NCBI GenBank assembly: GCA_005772765.1
Contig: SXIR01000061.1
Location: 1 to 55,994, forward strand
From: Actinomycetota bacterium
GTDB lineage: Bacteria > Actinomycetota > Acidimicrobiia > IMCC26256 > PALSA-610
Direction: 5' to 3'
Length of the DNA stretch: 55,994 bases
Notes under the pieces: model-generated
Seen by the model: the letters and a program-made list of their open reading frames with translations, nothing else
The model's database searches: none
Told to the model about the DNA's origin: nothing
Translations under genes and position numbers: made by a program
Shown: piece after piece, positions 19,845 through 29,578 of the stretch
Numbering within the stretch: the stretch's first letter is position 1
How the letters are laid out: every line of letters begins with the position of its first letter

Positions 19845-20510
19845 ATGTCGGAGGCGGCGCCGGGGACCGGCGACGACGCGCACTTCGCGAGCGCAGCACG
19901 CGCCGAACTCGCGCAAGCGTTGCGCACGCTGATCGAGACGTCGATGACGACGCCGCACGCGACCGACGACGAGTTGCGGACGGCCACAGCAGCCGTCGCG
20001 TCCGTCACGGCCGCCCTGCGCCCCGATTCCGACCTCGACCGCGGCCCTGGGTTCACGCCGCGCAGTCACGGCGATTACCTGCCGCGTTCTCCGGTCGTTG
20101 GGGAAGCGTCGCCGATGTCGCCGCGCATCGACTGGGAGATCATCGACGGCCGATGCCACGCCCGAGGCATTTTCGGCGCCCAATACGAAGGGCCGCCGGG
20201 TTACGTCCACGGAGGCATGGTGGCGCTGGCCTTCGACGAAATGCTCGGCATCGTCAACATTGCGAACGGCTCACCGGGCATGACCGGCACGCTGACCATC
20301 CGTTATCGCCGTCCCACACCGCTCTACCGTGCAGTGACGTTCGAGGCCTGGGTCGAGCGAGTCGAAGGGCGGCGAGTCCAATCGCGGGCAGTGTTACGAG
20401 CAGGCGAAGTCGTGTGTGCCGAAGCCGAAGGGCTGTTCATCCAACCGCGCCCCGAACTCGCCGCCGAGTATTTCGGCACCGAAGGACGAGACCCGACGCC
20501 CAAAGGTTGA
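19845..20510 (+). CDS. PaaI/4HBT hotdog-fold thioesterase
   Basis: GPPGYVHGGMVALAFDEMLGIVN...TGTLTIRYRRPTPLYRAVTFEAWV, the hotdog thioesterase pattern. Confidence 0.8.
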   Translation: MSEAAPGTGDDAHFASAARAELAQALRTLIETSMTTPHATDDELRTATAAVASVTAALRPDSDLDRGPGFTPRSHGDYLPRSPVVGEASPMSPRIDWEIIDGRCHARGIFGAQYEGPPGYVHGGMVALAFDEMLGIVNIANGSPGMTGTLTIRYRRPTPLYRAVTFEAWVERVEGRRVQSRAVLRAGEVVCAEAEGLFIQPRPELAAEYFGTEGRDPTPKG

Positions 20511-20586
20511 GCACCCAAAGGTTGAGCAACCGGGTTGCGCTGGCCGATGAAGACGGGTGGGGCCGTTCTCGACCCCCGCTTCGACC

Positions 20587-21414
20587 ATGAGCCGCCAATC
20601 CGTCATCTGTCCGAACTGCGCGATCGTGTGCGACCCCGACGCGGGGATCGCGTGCGCGTCGTGCGGTGCCTTCTTGAGCACGTCACCGCTCATCGGTTCG
20701 GCGCGTCCGAAGCCTGCGGCGGCGGCAGCAGGGCTCGGTGGGCTCATCGGGTCCGAGGCCGGCTCCCCCACCGAGGCCACGCCCAGCACCGAACGGGTGG
20801 TCGATTTCGACGCCGCCAAGTTTGCGAAGCACCGCTGGCCCTGGCGACGCGTGCCGGGCGACGACCTCCTCCCCGACGCCGAACTGCGACGCCGACGTTG
20901 GCGGCGTATCGGCGGCGGGTTGATGATCATGCTGTCGCTGAGCACCACCGCCTGGTGGCAGTCCCTCGACGAAGACCTCGAATCTCCCGCCGCGGTCGTC
21001 GGCGATGGCACACCCTCGGTCGGCGACGACACTGCGTCGATCGATCGCCCGACGGGCCGGCCGATCAGCGCCGGGGCCGAGACCGTGCTCGCCGAGGTCT
21101 ACCGACCCGCTGCGCGCTTGTACGTCGACTGGGGCACGTGGGAACAAGTCACGCCGGAGGCCATCGGCGAGGCGACGCCAGGCCTCGGTTTGCTCGCGCC
21201 CGACGTTGCGCCCGAACGGGCCGACGAGGTCTCCGTCACGATCGACGAGCGAGACGTCGTCTTCGGCGCACTCGACCTCGGCGGCACCGACACTGGGTGT
21301 GCCTGGCTGCGAGACACCGGACTCGGCCCGCAGGTCGTGCACGACAGCGACGAGGGCGACTGTTCGGCCGGCAACGCTCCGGCACGTGGCTGGGAGCCGG
21401 TCGCGATCGATTGA
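20587..21414 (+). CDS. Hypothetical membrane-anchored protein with N-terminal zinc ribbon
   Basis: VICPNCAIVCDPDAGIACASCGAFL (CxxC...CxxC) and one TM segment (GGGLMIMLSLSTTAWW). Confidence 0.6.
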   Translation: MSRQSVICPNCAIVCDPDAGIACASCGAFLSTSPLIGSARPKPAAAAAGLGGLIGSEAGSPTEATPSTERVVDFDAAKFAKHRWPWRRVPGDDLLPDAELRRRRWRRIGGGLMIMLSLSTTAWWQSLDEDLESPAAVVGDGTPSVGDDTASIDRPTGRPISAGAETVLAEVYRPAARLYVDWGTWEQVTPEAIGEATPGLGLLAPDVAPERADEVSVTIDERDVVFGALDLGGTDTGCAWLRDTGLGPQVVHDSDEGDCSAGNAPARGWEPVAID

Positions 21415-21462
21415 CCGAAGGTTGCGCCTGCGTCATTGGCCGAGGCGCGCGATGCTGCAGTC

Positions 21463-22716
21463 ATGGGAATCCCGCAGCACGGCATCGACAAGGACACCTT
21501 GCTCAGCGAACTCACGGCCAAACGCGCACGCGACGTGCGCTGGCAGGACGGGCGCACGTTCGGGATGGTCTACGACGGCGGCGAATCGGTGCACGAGGTC
21601 GCCGAGGCCGTCGCCGCGATGTTCCTCCACGAGAACGCGCTCAACACCTACGCCTTTCCCAGCCTCGGCGAGATCCAACGCGAGGTGTGCGACATGACGG
21701 CAGAGTTGTTGCACGGCGACACGGCGGCTGGCTTCATGACGAGCGGTGGCACCGAGTCGATTCTCTGCGCAGTCAAAGCCGCCCGCGAACGGGGCAAGGC
21801 CGAACGGTCGATCACGGCTCCCGAAGTGGTGCTCGCCGAGACCGCACACGCGGCGTTCCACAAAGCCGCGCACTACTTCGGGTTGACCGTGCACAAGGTC
21901 AAGGTTCGAGACGACTTCCGGGCCGATGTCGACGCAATGGCTGCACACGTGAACGACAACACCGTGCTCGTCGTCGGATCAGCGCCGCAATACCCGCAAG
22001 GCGTCATCGACCCGATTCCCGACCTCGCCCAACTCGCGCAGAGCGTCGGCGCGAGCATGCACGTCGACGCGTGCATGGGCGGGTTCGTGTTGCCCTTCAT
22101 GGAGATGGCCGGCTTCGAACTTTCGCACCCATGGGACTTCCGAGTCGATGGAGTGACGACGATCTCGGCGGACATCCACAAGCTCGGCTACGCCCCCAAG
22201 GGCGCATCGGTGATCTTGCACCGCGACAAGCACCTGCGCCAGTACCAGACGTTCGTGTTCGACGATTGGCTCGGTGGCTTCTACGCGTCGCCGAATGTGC
22301 AGGGCACGCGGTCGGGAATGCCAATGGCGACCGCGTGGGCGGTCATGCGCCACATCGGACTCGAGGGTTACCAACGGCTCACCACACTGACGATCGAAAC
22401 CCGCCAGAAGATGGAAGCGGGCGTGCGCGCCATCGAAGGGCTCACCGTCCTCGGCCACCCCGAAGCACAGCTGATGGCCATTGCTGCGGCACCTGGATAC
22501 GAAGATCGCGTCGACGTGTTCGCGCTCGGTGATGCGCTACAGGAACGGGGTTGGTTCCACGACCGCCAGGGCCCGCCCGACACGTTGCACGCGACCGTGT
22601 CGGTCGGCAATGCGCCGGTCGCCGACGAATACCTGCGTGACCTCGCCGAATGTGTCGAAGCAGTCGCCGGCATTCGCGCAGCCGACCGCAGCACCAACTA
22701 CGCCACGCTCGAATAG
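21463..22716 (+). CDS. PLP-dependent group II decarboxylase / sphingosine-1-phosphate lyase-like
   Basis: MTSGGTESILCAVKAAR, HVDACMGGFVLPFME, TTISADIHKLGYAPKGASVILHRDK. Confidence 0.85.
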   Translation: MGIPQHGIDKDTLLSELTAKRARDVRWQDGRTFGMVYDGGESVHEVAEAVAAMFLHENALNTYAFPSLGEIQREVCDMTAELLHGDTAAGFMTSGGTESILCAVKAARERGKAERSITAPEVVLAETAHAAFHKAAHYFGLTVHKVKVRDDFRADVDAMAAHVNDNTVLVVGSAPQYPQGVIDPIPDLAQLAQSVGASMHVDACMGGFVLPFMEMAGFELSHPWDFRVDGVTTISADIHKLGYAPKGASVILHRDKHLRQYQTFVFDDWLGGFYASPNVQGTRSGMPMATAWAVMRHIGLEGYQRLTTLTIETRQKMEAGVRAIEGLTVLGHPEAQLMAIAAAPGYEDRVDVFALGDALQERGWFHDRQGPPDTLHATVSVGNAPVADEYLRDLAECVEAVAGIRAADRSTNYATLE

Positions 22717-22736
22717 CCGAATCGGAACTCGAACCT

Positions 22737-23468
22737 TCAACACCAACGCGGTCGCCCGATGCGGACCGTCACCCGCGGCGACCACATTGCGATCGGTGCG
22801 CCGCTCGGCGTCGGCAATCCACACGCCTCGAGCAACGTCTGATCACACTCCAATACCTCGGCGTGCAGCAGTGGCCATCGCTCGTGGTGCGCCTCGGCGG
22901 TGACGAGTCGACCGGATCGCACTTGCCCATAGAGCCGCCATCGCGCGCTGAGCCAGTGCTCGAAGTCGGACGGCTCGTCGAAGCCATACTCCCGGCCGAC
23001 CGCAACTCGCACCCGACAATGCGCGCCGCGAGGTCCGGGCCAACGGCGGCGGGACTCGTACTCCCAGATGTTGTCGCGTTGCTCGCAACGCATCTTCGCC
23101 CAGAAGTACGGCACGCCATACCCACCGCGCCCGAAAGCGACGACACCCAAACGCGCGGCTTCGAGCGAGAAGAACCATACGCCGGTGTTGCCGTCAGGTC
23201 CCCGGACGTAGGTGCGCACGTTCGTCTCGGGGAACCGGCCGAGGCGCGGCCACCACGGCTGGCCCGGAGCGCGAACCTGCATGAAGAACGGCACGAGGCC
23301 GACCCACGCTCGATCGTGCCAGGTCTCGACCTCGAGCCCGGGCGGCAACAGACGTTGGATCTCGGATGGTTCGTACGACCAGTGCAAAAACGTGAGGGTG
23401 TCCCAGCGGTTGTGCATCACCGGCCTTCGAACCGTGAACGGCGGCTCCGGGGAGATCGACGGCGGCAT
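22737..23468 (-). CDS. DUF2071 family protein
   Basis: MHNRWDTLTFLHWSYEPSEIQRLLPPGLEVETWHDRAWVGLVPFFM... DUF2071/YqjF pattern. Confidence 0.8.
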   Translation of the reverse strand: MPPSISPEPPFTVRRPVMHNRWDTLTFLHWSYEPSEIQRLLPPGLEVETWHDRAWVGLVPFFMQVRAPGQPWWPRLGRFPETNVRTYVRGPDGNTGVWFFSLEAARLGVVAFGRGGYGVPYFWAKMRCEQRDNIWEYESRRRWPGPRGAHCRVRVAVGREYGFDEPSDFEHWLSARWRLYGQVRSGRLVTAEAHHERWPLLHAEVLECDQTLLEACGLPTPSGAPIAMWSPRVTVRIGRPRWC

Positions 23469-23608
23469 GGCTGCATTGTCGTCGCGCGCCGCGCTCAACA
23501 TTCGATTCCACGTCGCAGCTCCGCCAAGCGAAGGCCGACCACCGCCGCGTCCGGTGACCCGCCCCGCACCGCTCACCGACCGATTCACACGCCAGCTGGG
23601 CGCAAACG

Positions 23609-23622
23609 TGCAACGCGTTCTA
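23609..23622. promoter_or_regulatory. KstR-type operator upstream of kstR-like gene (autoregulation candidate)
   Basis: TGCAACGCGTTCTA fits TNNAACNNGTTNNA; 24 bp upstream of the kstR-like ATG. Confidence 0.65.
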
Positions 23623-23646
23623 GGACTGCCGTATCCTCCCGGCCCC

Positions 23647-24231
23647 ATGGCCGCCGCCACGCGTCGCACCGGAACCCGAGCTGCCGAGACCGCCGCCCGC
23701 AAAGCGCGCCTCGTCGACGCCGCGATCGCACTCGCGGCCGATGGAGGCTACGAAGCAGTCCAGATGCGCGACGTTGCCGCGCGCGCCGATGTCGCGCTCG
23801 GAACCTTGTACCGCCACTACTCGTCGAAAGACCAGCTCCTGTTGGCCGCGCTGCGTGAGCAAGCCGCAGCGCTGCGGGGAGCGCTCGATCGCCGACCGCC
23901 GGTCGGAGCGACGCCAGCGCAGCGCGTCGCCGACGTCTTGCATCGCGCCTCACGCGCGCTCGAACGGAACCCGAAGATCACCGGCGCCCTTGTCGCCGCG
24001 ATGTTCGTCAACGATCCCGACGCATCCGAACACAAGACCGCCGTGCGCGAGCAACTTGACTCGATCCTCGAACGCGCCCTCGACGGTGCCGCAGTCGACG
24101 ACCTCGACGGCGTCATCGATGTGTTGGGGCACGCATGGATCGCCACGCTCGCATTTTGGGCAAGCGGTCTGAGCGACGGGACGTCGATGGGCGACCGCCT
24201 CGAACGGGCTGCGTATCTGCTGCTCGACTGA
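23647..24231 (+). CDS. kstR: TetR family regulator, KstR-like
   Basis: HTH GGYEAVQMRDVAARADVALGTLYRHYSSKDQLLLAAL closely matches mycobacterial KstR (GGYEAVQMRAVADRADVAVGTLYRYFPSK). Confidence 0.85.
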   Translation: MAAATRRTGTRAAETAARKARLVDAAIALAADGGYEAVQMRDVAARADVALGTLYRHYSSKDQLLLAALREQAAALRGALDRRPPVGATPAQRVADVLHRASRALERNPKITGALVAAMFVNDPDASEHKTAVREQLDSILERALDGAAVDDLDGVIDVLGHAWIATLAFWASGLSDGTSMGDRLERAAYLLLD

Positions 24232-24260
24232 AGCGCCGAGGGCACGAGCGCGTCCGAACG

Positions 24261-25097
24261 TCAGCCGGGTGACTCGAGGCCCGCGCCCAGGTGAGCCCCC
24301 ACGTCACGAACGAGCGTCGCGTTGACAGGGTCGCTGCTGTCGACGGGGGCCAGCACCACCCACGTCGCGCCCGCGCTGACGTAGGGCCGGATCCGGCGAG
24401 CCACGGTCGCCGGAGTTCCGACGAGGACGGCGCTCGATGCGCCCAACCGCGTCGCCTTGTCGGCGGCTGCCTCGTCGTCGACATCGAGCACCACGAGTCC
24501 GCCCCAGGTGAGCGTGGCTGCGGGTTGCCGAGCGCGCACGGTCGCCGCGTCGCGAGCGAACACTTCGACCGATCCCGCCCACCGGTTCCAGCCGTCGGCC
24601 TGATCGCACAATGCGAGCACGTCGGGGTGCGACCCGCCAATCCAGGTTTCGATCCCCACGGCGCGTGTCGCGTCGGCAGCGGCACCCAGCGCGGCAACGC
24701 GTTCGCCGAGCGATCCGAACGCCAAGCCGAACTCCTCGTTCTCGGCCCGACTTTCGGCGTCGCCAGCACCGAGCACCGCCAGGGCCCGACCGTCACTGAC
24801 CCGTTGCAGCGTCGCGAACGCGTGGGCCAGGACGGCAGCCGAACGCAAGGTCGCGCGAGCAACCAGCGAGCCGACGCGCACGCGTTGGGTCACTGCCGCA
24901 ACCGCACCGAGGGTCGCCCACAGGTCCTGGGAGGGGCGCCGACCCTGCGGACCAACTCGGAACAGGTGCTCGTACGCGAATACCGCGTCGAGGCCCGCCG
25001 CCTCCGCGGCGACGGCAACCTCGATGATCCGCTCCGGGTCGTCGCGAAACGACGGCAGCGTCAGACCGAGCCGAACCTCGTGGGGCCGAGCGTCCAT
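24261..25097 (-). CDS. LLM class (F420-dependent) oxidoreductase
   Basis: MDARPHEVRLGLTLPSFRDDPERIIEVAVAAEAAGLDAVFAYEHLF; luciferase-like TIM barrel pattern. Confidence 0.85.
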   Translation of the reverse strand: MDARPHEVRLGLTLPSFRDDPERIIEVAVAAEAAGLDAVFAYEHLFRVGPQGRRPSQDLWATLGAVAAVTQRVRVGSLVARATLRSAAVLAHAFATLQRVSDGRALAVLGAGDAESRAENEEFGLAFGSLGERVAALGAAADATRAVGIETWIGGSHPDVLALCDQADGWNRWAGSVEVFARDAATVRARQPAATLTWGGLVVLDVDDEAAADKATRLGASSAVLVGTPATVARRIRPYVSAGATWVVLAPVDSSDPVNATLVRDVGAHLGAGLESPG

Positions 25098-25105
25098 CGA
25101 TCGAC

Positions 25106-26035
25106 TCAACCGAACTCGCGTGCAGCCATCGCCGCCGCGCCGATCGCTCCCGCTCGTTCGCCGAGCGCGGCGGGCACGATCGGGATCGGAGGCCGGAACT
25201 CGTGCCCTTCGAGGTGGCGAACAAACGCCGCGCCGAGCGGTCGGAACAAGGTCGGACCGAGCTCCACGACGCCGCCCGCGATGACGATGCACTCGGGATC
25301 AAGAATGTTCGCGAGTCCGGCAAGCCCGATTGCAACATTGTCGGCGTAGTCGTCGATCACGGCGAGCGCCCCAGGATTTCCCGCGGCCGCGGCGCGCCCG
25401 ACCGAGACACCGTCAACCGTCGCGGGTGTCAGGTCGAGACGACCGTCGGCAACGGCCGCGGCCGCCAACCGGCCCAGCGCCGTCCCCGATGCGATCGCTT
25501 CCCAGTGCCCCAGTTCGCCGCACGCGCAGCGAGGACCGTCGCGCATGACCGTCCAATGCCCGATCTCGCCGGCAAAGCCGTGGGCACCTCGCTGGATCAC
25601 CCCGTCGGCGATGATCGCACCGCCGATTCCCGTGCCCAGGGTGACAACCAGTGCGTGCCGTGCACCCCGAGCCGCGCCCTGCGCAACCTCGGCAAATCCC
25701 GCGACGTTGGCGTCGTTGTCGACAAGGACGCTCAAGCCGCGTCGACGATGCACCTCACCCCGAACGTCGAACTCCTCGACGCCGGGGAGGTTCGGTCCGT
25801 ATCGGAGCCGACCATCTGGGGTCACCATGCCCGCGATGCCGATGCCGACACCGATGATCTGATCGCGCGACGAAGCGCGGACGAGTTCGTCGATCGTCGC
25901 GTCGATCTCGACGAGGAGAGCTTCGGTGTCGTAGGGACTCGACCGCCGGCACTCTGCGAGTACCGCGCCGTCGTCGGAGCGCAGCACACCGAGGATCTTG
26001 GTGCCGCCGATGTCGATGCCGAGCGATGCGGTCAT
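25106..26035 (-). CDS. ROK family sugar kinase (glucokinase-like)
   Basis: LGIDIGGTKILGVL, GTGIGGAIIADGVIQRGAHGFAGEIGHW, variant zinc site CACGELGHWE. Confidence 0.9.
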   Translation of the reverse strand: MTASLGIDIGGTKILGVLRSDDGAVLAECRRSSPYDTEALLVEIDATIDELVRASSRDQIIGVGIGIAGMVTPDGRLRYGPNLPGVEEFDVRGEVHRRRGLSVLVDNDANVAGFAEVAQGAARGARHALVVTLGTGIGGAIIADGVIQRGAHGFAGEIGHWTVMRDGPRCACGELGHWEAIASGTALGRLAAAAVADGRLDLTPATVDGVSVGRAAAAGNPGALAVIDDYADNVAIGLAGLANILDPECIVIAGGVVELGPTLFRPLGAAFVRHLEGHEFRPPIPIVPAALGERAGAIGAAAMAAREFG

Positions 26036-26295
26036 TCGTCGATGTCGATACGCCGAAGCCGCGGCCCTGGCTGCGTCGCGACGTTCGATTCGTGGTCGCC
26101 CCGGCCCCGGCGGCGCCGGCCGTGTGCCTCGGCTTGCTCGTCGAGGACTGCTTCCATCGCGTCGAGCGCCGACCGTGCGGCACCGATCAGATCGCGGGCG
26201 GCGACGACCAGGTGATCGACAGCGTCGCTCTCGGGCGCCCGTCCGTCCTGGTCGTTGCGATCGTCGCGATCGTCGAACGCACGCGACCCGCTCAC
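26032..26295 (-). CDS. Small hypothetical protein (87 aa) translationally coupled between arsA-like and ROK genes
   Basis: GTGA overlap with the arsA-like stop and ATGA overlap with the ROK start; ...DHLVVAARDLIGAARSALDAMEAVLDEQAE.... Confidence 0.7.
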   Translation of the reverse strand: MSGSRAFDDRDDRNDQDGRAPESDAVDHLVVAARDLIGAARSALDAMEAVLDEQAEAHGRRRRGRGDHESNVATQPGPRLRRIDIDE

Positions 26296-27458
26296 CGGAC
26301 GAACTCCACGCGCAGCCGCCCCGCGTCGAGACGGGCTCGACCGACCGATCGGTTGCGCCACGAATCCGGCAACACCACCGATCGTCGGTGCGGACCAACG
26401 GCAACGAACAGCTCGCCGTCGTGTTGGGCCAGGTCGATGTCGGACGATCCGGAGAACGGCAGATGCAACGAGAGCACGAACGTGTCGCCGTCGGTTTCCA
26501 TGCGCAGAGGCTCGATGTCGGCCAACCGAGCGGCGGGATCGAGCGCACCGTACAAGGTCGCGCCGAATGCTTCGAGCGCGTCGAGTCCGATGACTTCGGT
26601 CGGAGCCAGCTCCGATCGAAGGATGGGAACCGGAGCGAACTCTCGCTCGATCCCTTCGAGTTCGACGCCTTGCTGTTGTCGCCACGCGTCGAACCAGGGG
26701 TCGGTGACCTCCGCGGGCAACACCTTGTTCGCAATGACGGCATCGACATGATGTCCGAACAACGACAGATATGTGAACGTTCGCCGGGCTTCCGCCACGA
26801 CCATCCGTTCGGGGTTGACCACGAGTCGGGCGGAGGTGATTCTGCCGTCGGTGAGCAACTCGCGCACGCCGTCGACGCGCGCATAGAAGCGTTCGAGTGC
26901 CCCGAACACCGCGTCGCTCGCAACCGGGAGACCGGCAAGTCGCTGGAGCATCGGACGGGCGACGCGCGCCGCGCGCCGCGTCGTGGTGAACGCCTTGTCC
27001 ATGTACCAAGCCATGACGTCAGGCAATGACAACAGGCGAATGGTCTCGGCGGTCGGGGCACAGTCGACCACGACGAGGTCGTAAGCACCGCTCGCGGCGT
27101 GTTGCTTCAGGTCGGCGAGCGCGAACACCTCGTCGAGGCCGGGGATGACCGCGAGTTCTTCGGCTTCGATCGTGTCGGCACCGGCCCAGCCCAGTACCTC
27201 GACGAACCAATCACGAACCTCGGTCCACGCGTCCTCGAACCGCACGCGTGCGTCGAGTTGCTGCGCGGCGAGTCGGGGCCCGAGTTCGGCGACCTGATCG
27301 CCGAGCGGCTCGTCGAACGCGTCGGCGAGGCTGTGGGCCGGATCGGTCGACAACACGATCGTTCGTAGCCCTCGCGCCGCGGCCAGCGTCGCGGTCGCGG
27401 CCGCGACCGTCGTTTTGCCGACGCCGCCCTTGCCCGTGACGAGGAGGATGCGGGTCAT
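26292..27458 (-). CDS. ArsA/GET3-family ATPase
   Basis: MTRILLVTGKGGVGKTTVAAATATLAAARGLRTIVLSTDPAHSLADAF (deviant Walker A). Confidence 0.9.
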   Translation of the reverse strand: MTRILLVTGKGGVGKTTVAAATATLAAARGLRTIVLSTDPAHSLADAFDEPLGDQVAELGPRLAAQQLDARVRFEDAWTEVRDWFVEVLGWAGADTIEAEELAVIPGLDEVFALADLKQHAASGAYDLVVVDCAPTAETIRLLSLPDVMAWYMDKAFTTTRRAARVARPMLQRLAGLPVASDAVFGALERFYARVDGVRELLTDGRITSARLVVNPERMVVAEARRTFTYLSLFGHHVDAVIANKVLPAEVTDPWFDAWRQQQGVELEGIEREFAPVPILRSELAPTEVIGLDALEAFGATLYGALDPAARLADIEPLRMETDGDTFVLSLHLPFSGSSDIDLAQHDGELFVAVGPHRRSVVLPDSWRNRSVGRARLDAGRLRVEFVR

Positions 27459-27898
27459 GATCCTGCCGGTTCGCACGCCTGACGCAGATCCTTCAGCGCG
27501 TTGCGCACGATCAGTGCCGCAGCGCGGCGCTTCAGCATGCCGAGCAACGGGACGCTGACGTCGATCGCCAAGTCGTAGTGCACTCTGGTGCTGGTGCCGT
27601 CGGCCTCGAACCGGTAGCGGCCGTCCATGCTGCGCATGAGGTCACCCTCGATCAGGCGCCATGAAAACGAGTTCGGCAGATCGGTGTAGTCGTACTCGAG
27701 GATGTAGCGCACGCTGCGTCCGAGCGCGGCGGCGCGGTATTCGACACGACGACCGCGGCCGTCGGCATCGCGCTCGAGCACCTTGGCGATCTTGACGTCA
27801 TTCGCCCACTCTGGGTAGCGCTCGAAGTCGAGTGCGATCGCGAGGCACTGCTCAGCGGGGGCGGCGATTCTGGTTCGCTCGCTGGCGGTATCGGCCAT
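27455..27898 (-). CDS. SRPBCC / polyketide cyclase-like protein
   Basis: IAAPAEQCLAIALDFERYPEWANDVKIAKVLERDADGRG; ATGA overlap with the arsA-like gene. Confidence 0.85.
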   Translation of the reverse strand: MADTASERTRIAAPAEQCLAIALDFERYPEWANDVKIAKVLERDADGRGRRVEYRAAALGRSVRYILEYDYTDLPNSFSWRLIEGDLMRSMDGRYRFEADGTSTRVHYDLAIDVSVPLLGMLKRRAAALIVRNALKDLRQACEPAGS

Positions 27899-28373
27899 CG
27901 GTTCTCCCGGTATAACGAGGGTCGTTGCGCTCAGGGTAGGTGCCGTGGCGGGCACCCCACAGCCCGGCCCAGCCGATCGGCAACATGTTTGCGAGGAATC
28001 CGACCGGATTCGTCGCCAGCGTGACGATTGTGATGACCAAGAACACCCCGGCGATACCGAGCATTCGGACCCGCACCCCCGACGGTGCCGACGTCTGCAA
28101 GAAGAACAAGCTCGCGACCTGGATCTCATCGCCTCGCGTGCTGCGGACGACCGCCTGCGCGAACGCAACGCTCCAGATCACGAGCGACAGCACGAACCAC
28201 GCCAACGCGATGCTGACCGACAGCGCATCGCCGCCGGGGAGTCCGAGTGCGTCGTATCCCACGGCAAGCGCATACGCCAACGCGCTGAGTACCGACGATT
28301 GCACGATGCCAACGCCGCGGGTGTCGGCGTCGAGCCCGAGCGCAGCGACGCGTTTCACGATCGCACCGTACAC
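27852..28373 (-). CDS. Integral membrane protein
   Basis: GTG start overlapping the end of the glycosyltransferase gene; about 4 TM segments (IALAWFVLSLVIWSVAFA, MLGIAGVFLVITIVTLA, VGFLANMLPIGWAGLWGA). Confidence 0.65.
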   Translation of the reverse strand: MYGAIVKRVAALGLDADTRGVGIVQSSVLSALAYALAVGYDALGLPGGDALSVSIALAWFVLSLVIWSVAFAQAVVRSTRGDEIQVASLFFLQTSAPSGVRVRMLGIAGVFLVITIVTLATNPVGFLANMLPIGWAGLWGARHGTYPERNDPRYTGRTDGRYRQRANQNRRPR

Positions 28374-29494
28374 ATCGACAAGTCGCCGTCGGCGAGGGCT
28401 GCGAGACGAGGCACGAGCACGTCGTAGTCGAGCTCGTGTACCGCTCGTCGGCGAGCGGCCGACCCGAGTCGCGCTTGGAGGTCGGGGTCGCGAACGATCC
28501 GAGCGATGGCCTCGGTGACCGCATCCACGTCGCGAGGTTCGACGACATACCCGGTCTCGCCGTCGACCACCGCTTCGTGCGACCCTCCGCTGCGGCCGGC
28601 GACCGCAGGGACGCCACACGCCTGGGCCTCCACGAACACGATCCCGAAACCTTCGGCCTCGAGCCCACCCCAACGATCGCGACACAGCATGGCGAACACG
28701 TCGGCGAGCCCGAACACTTCGGCAAGTTCGGCGTCGGGAACTCGGCCGAGGAACTGGACGCGATCGGCAATGCCGCGCTCGGCGGCACGTCGTTCGAGCC
28801 GACCGCGATCACGACCGTCGCCACCGATGACCAGCTGCACCGCATCGAGCCTCGCGACGGCGTCGATCAGTACGTCGAAACCTTTGCGGGGAACGAGGCG
28901 CGACTGCCCCAACACCACGGGACGATCGGGATCGAGACCGCGTCGCTTTCGAGCCAGCGAGCGCGCTTCGGCGTCGAGCGGGACGAACCGTTGCGAGTCG
29001 ATGCCACACGGCAGTTCGAGCACGGCAAGTGGTCGCCCGGCGACCCGAACGCACTCGGACGCGGGATATCCGCCGAATGCCAACACACCCGACGCCGCGT
29101 GCAAGACGCGTCGGGCCGCGAGGTTCGGACCGGGGAGGCGCCCGGGGACGGTGATCTCCGCGCCGTGCGCGACCACGACGACCGCGTGGTGCCGAGCGAG
29201 ACGTGCGCTCAAGAGCCCCAGCGGCAGCATCGGATCGACGAAGACGACGTCGGCCGCGACCTCCGCGGCGAGTAATTCGATACGACGCAGCAGCCCTCGG
29301 TGCGGCAACAACACCGGTTCGCGAACTCGTTCGACCCGAAACGGTTGCGCTCGGTCCCACTCGGCGGCCCCGGCGTATGGCGTCGTCAGCACGGTGGTCT
29401 TCGCCGGGTCGAGCCGACGCCAGAACTCCCAGAGCACCGACTGAATGCCACCGAGCTTCGGTGGAAAGTCGTTGGTCACGAGCAGCGACGACAT
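28355..29494 (-). CDS. Glycosyltransferase family 4 (PimB-like mannosyltransferase)
   Basis: VTNDFPPKLGGIQSVLWEF, LGQSRLVPRKGFDVLIDAV, EGFGIVFVEAQACGVPAVAGRSGG. Confidence 0.85.
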   Translation of the reverse strand: MSSLLVTNDFPPKLGGIQSVLWEFWRRLDPAKTTVLTTPYAGAAEWDRAQPFRVERVREPVLLPHRGLLRRIELLAAEVAADVVFVDPMLPLGLLSARLARHHAVVVVAHGAEITVPGRLPGPNLAARRVLHAASGVLAFGGYPASECVRVAGRPLAVLELPCGIDSQRFVPLDAEARSLARKRRGLDPDRPVVLGQSRLVPRKGFDVLIDAVARLDAVQLVIGGDGRDRGRLERRAAERGIADRVQFLGRVPDAELAEVFGLADVFAMLCRDRWGGLEAEGFGIVFVEAQACGVPAVAGRSGGSHEAVVDGETGYVVEPRDVDAVTEAIARIVRDPDLQARLGSAARRRAVHELDYDVLVPRLAALADGDLSMCTVRS

Positions 29495-29578
29495 CGCCGG
29501 GAATCGTACGGGTCGCCGACGCAGCGCCGGGGAGTGAGGCGATGGGCCACCCCGCCTCGTGGCTCGCGAGCGAGCCGG

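Noticed and set aside
25106-27088. 660-aa minus ORF as a fused protein with a ROK domain
   Set aside because: The upstream part is the wrong frame of the ArsA ATPase. The ROK kinase begins at ATG 26035 with its conserved glycine-rich motif.
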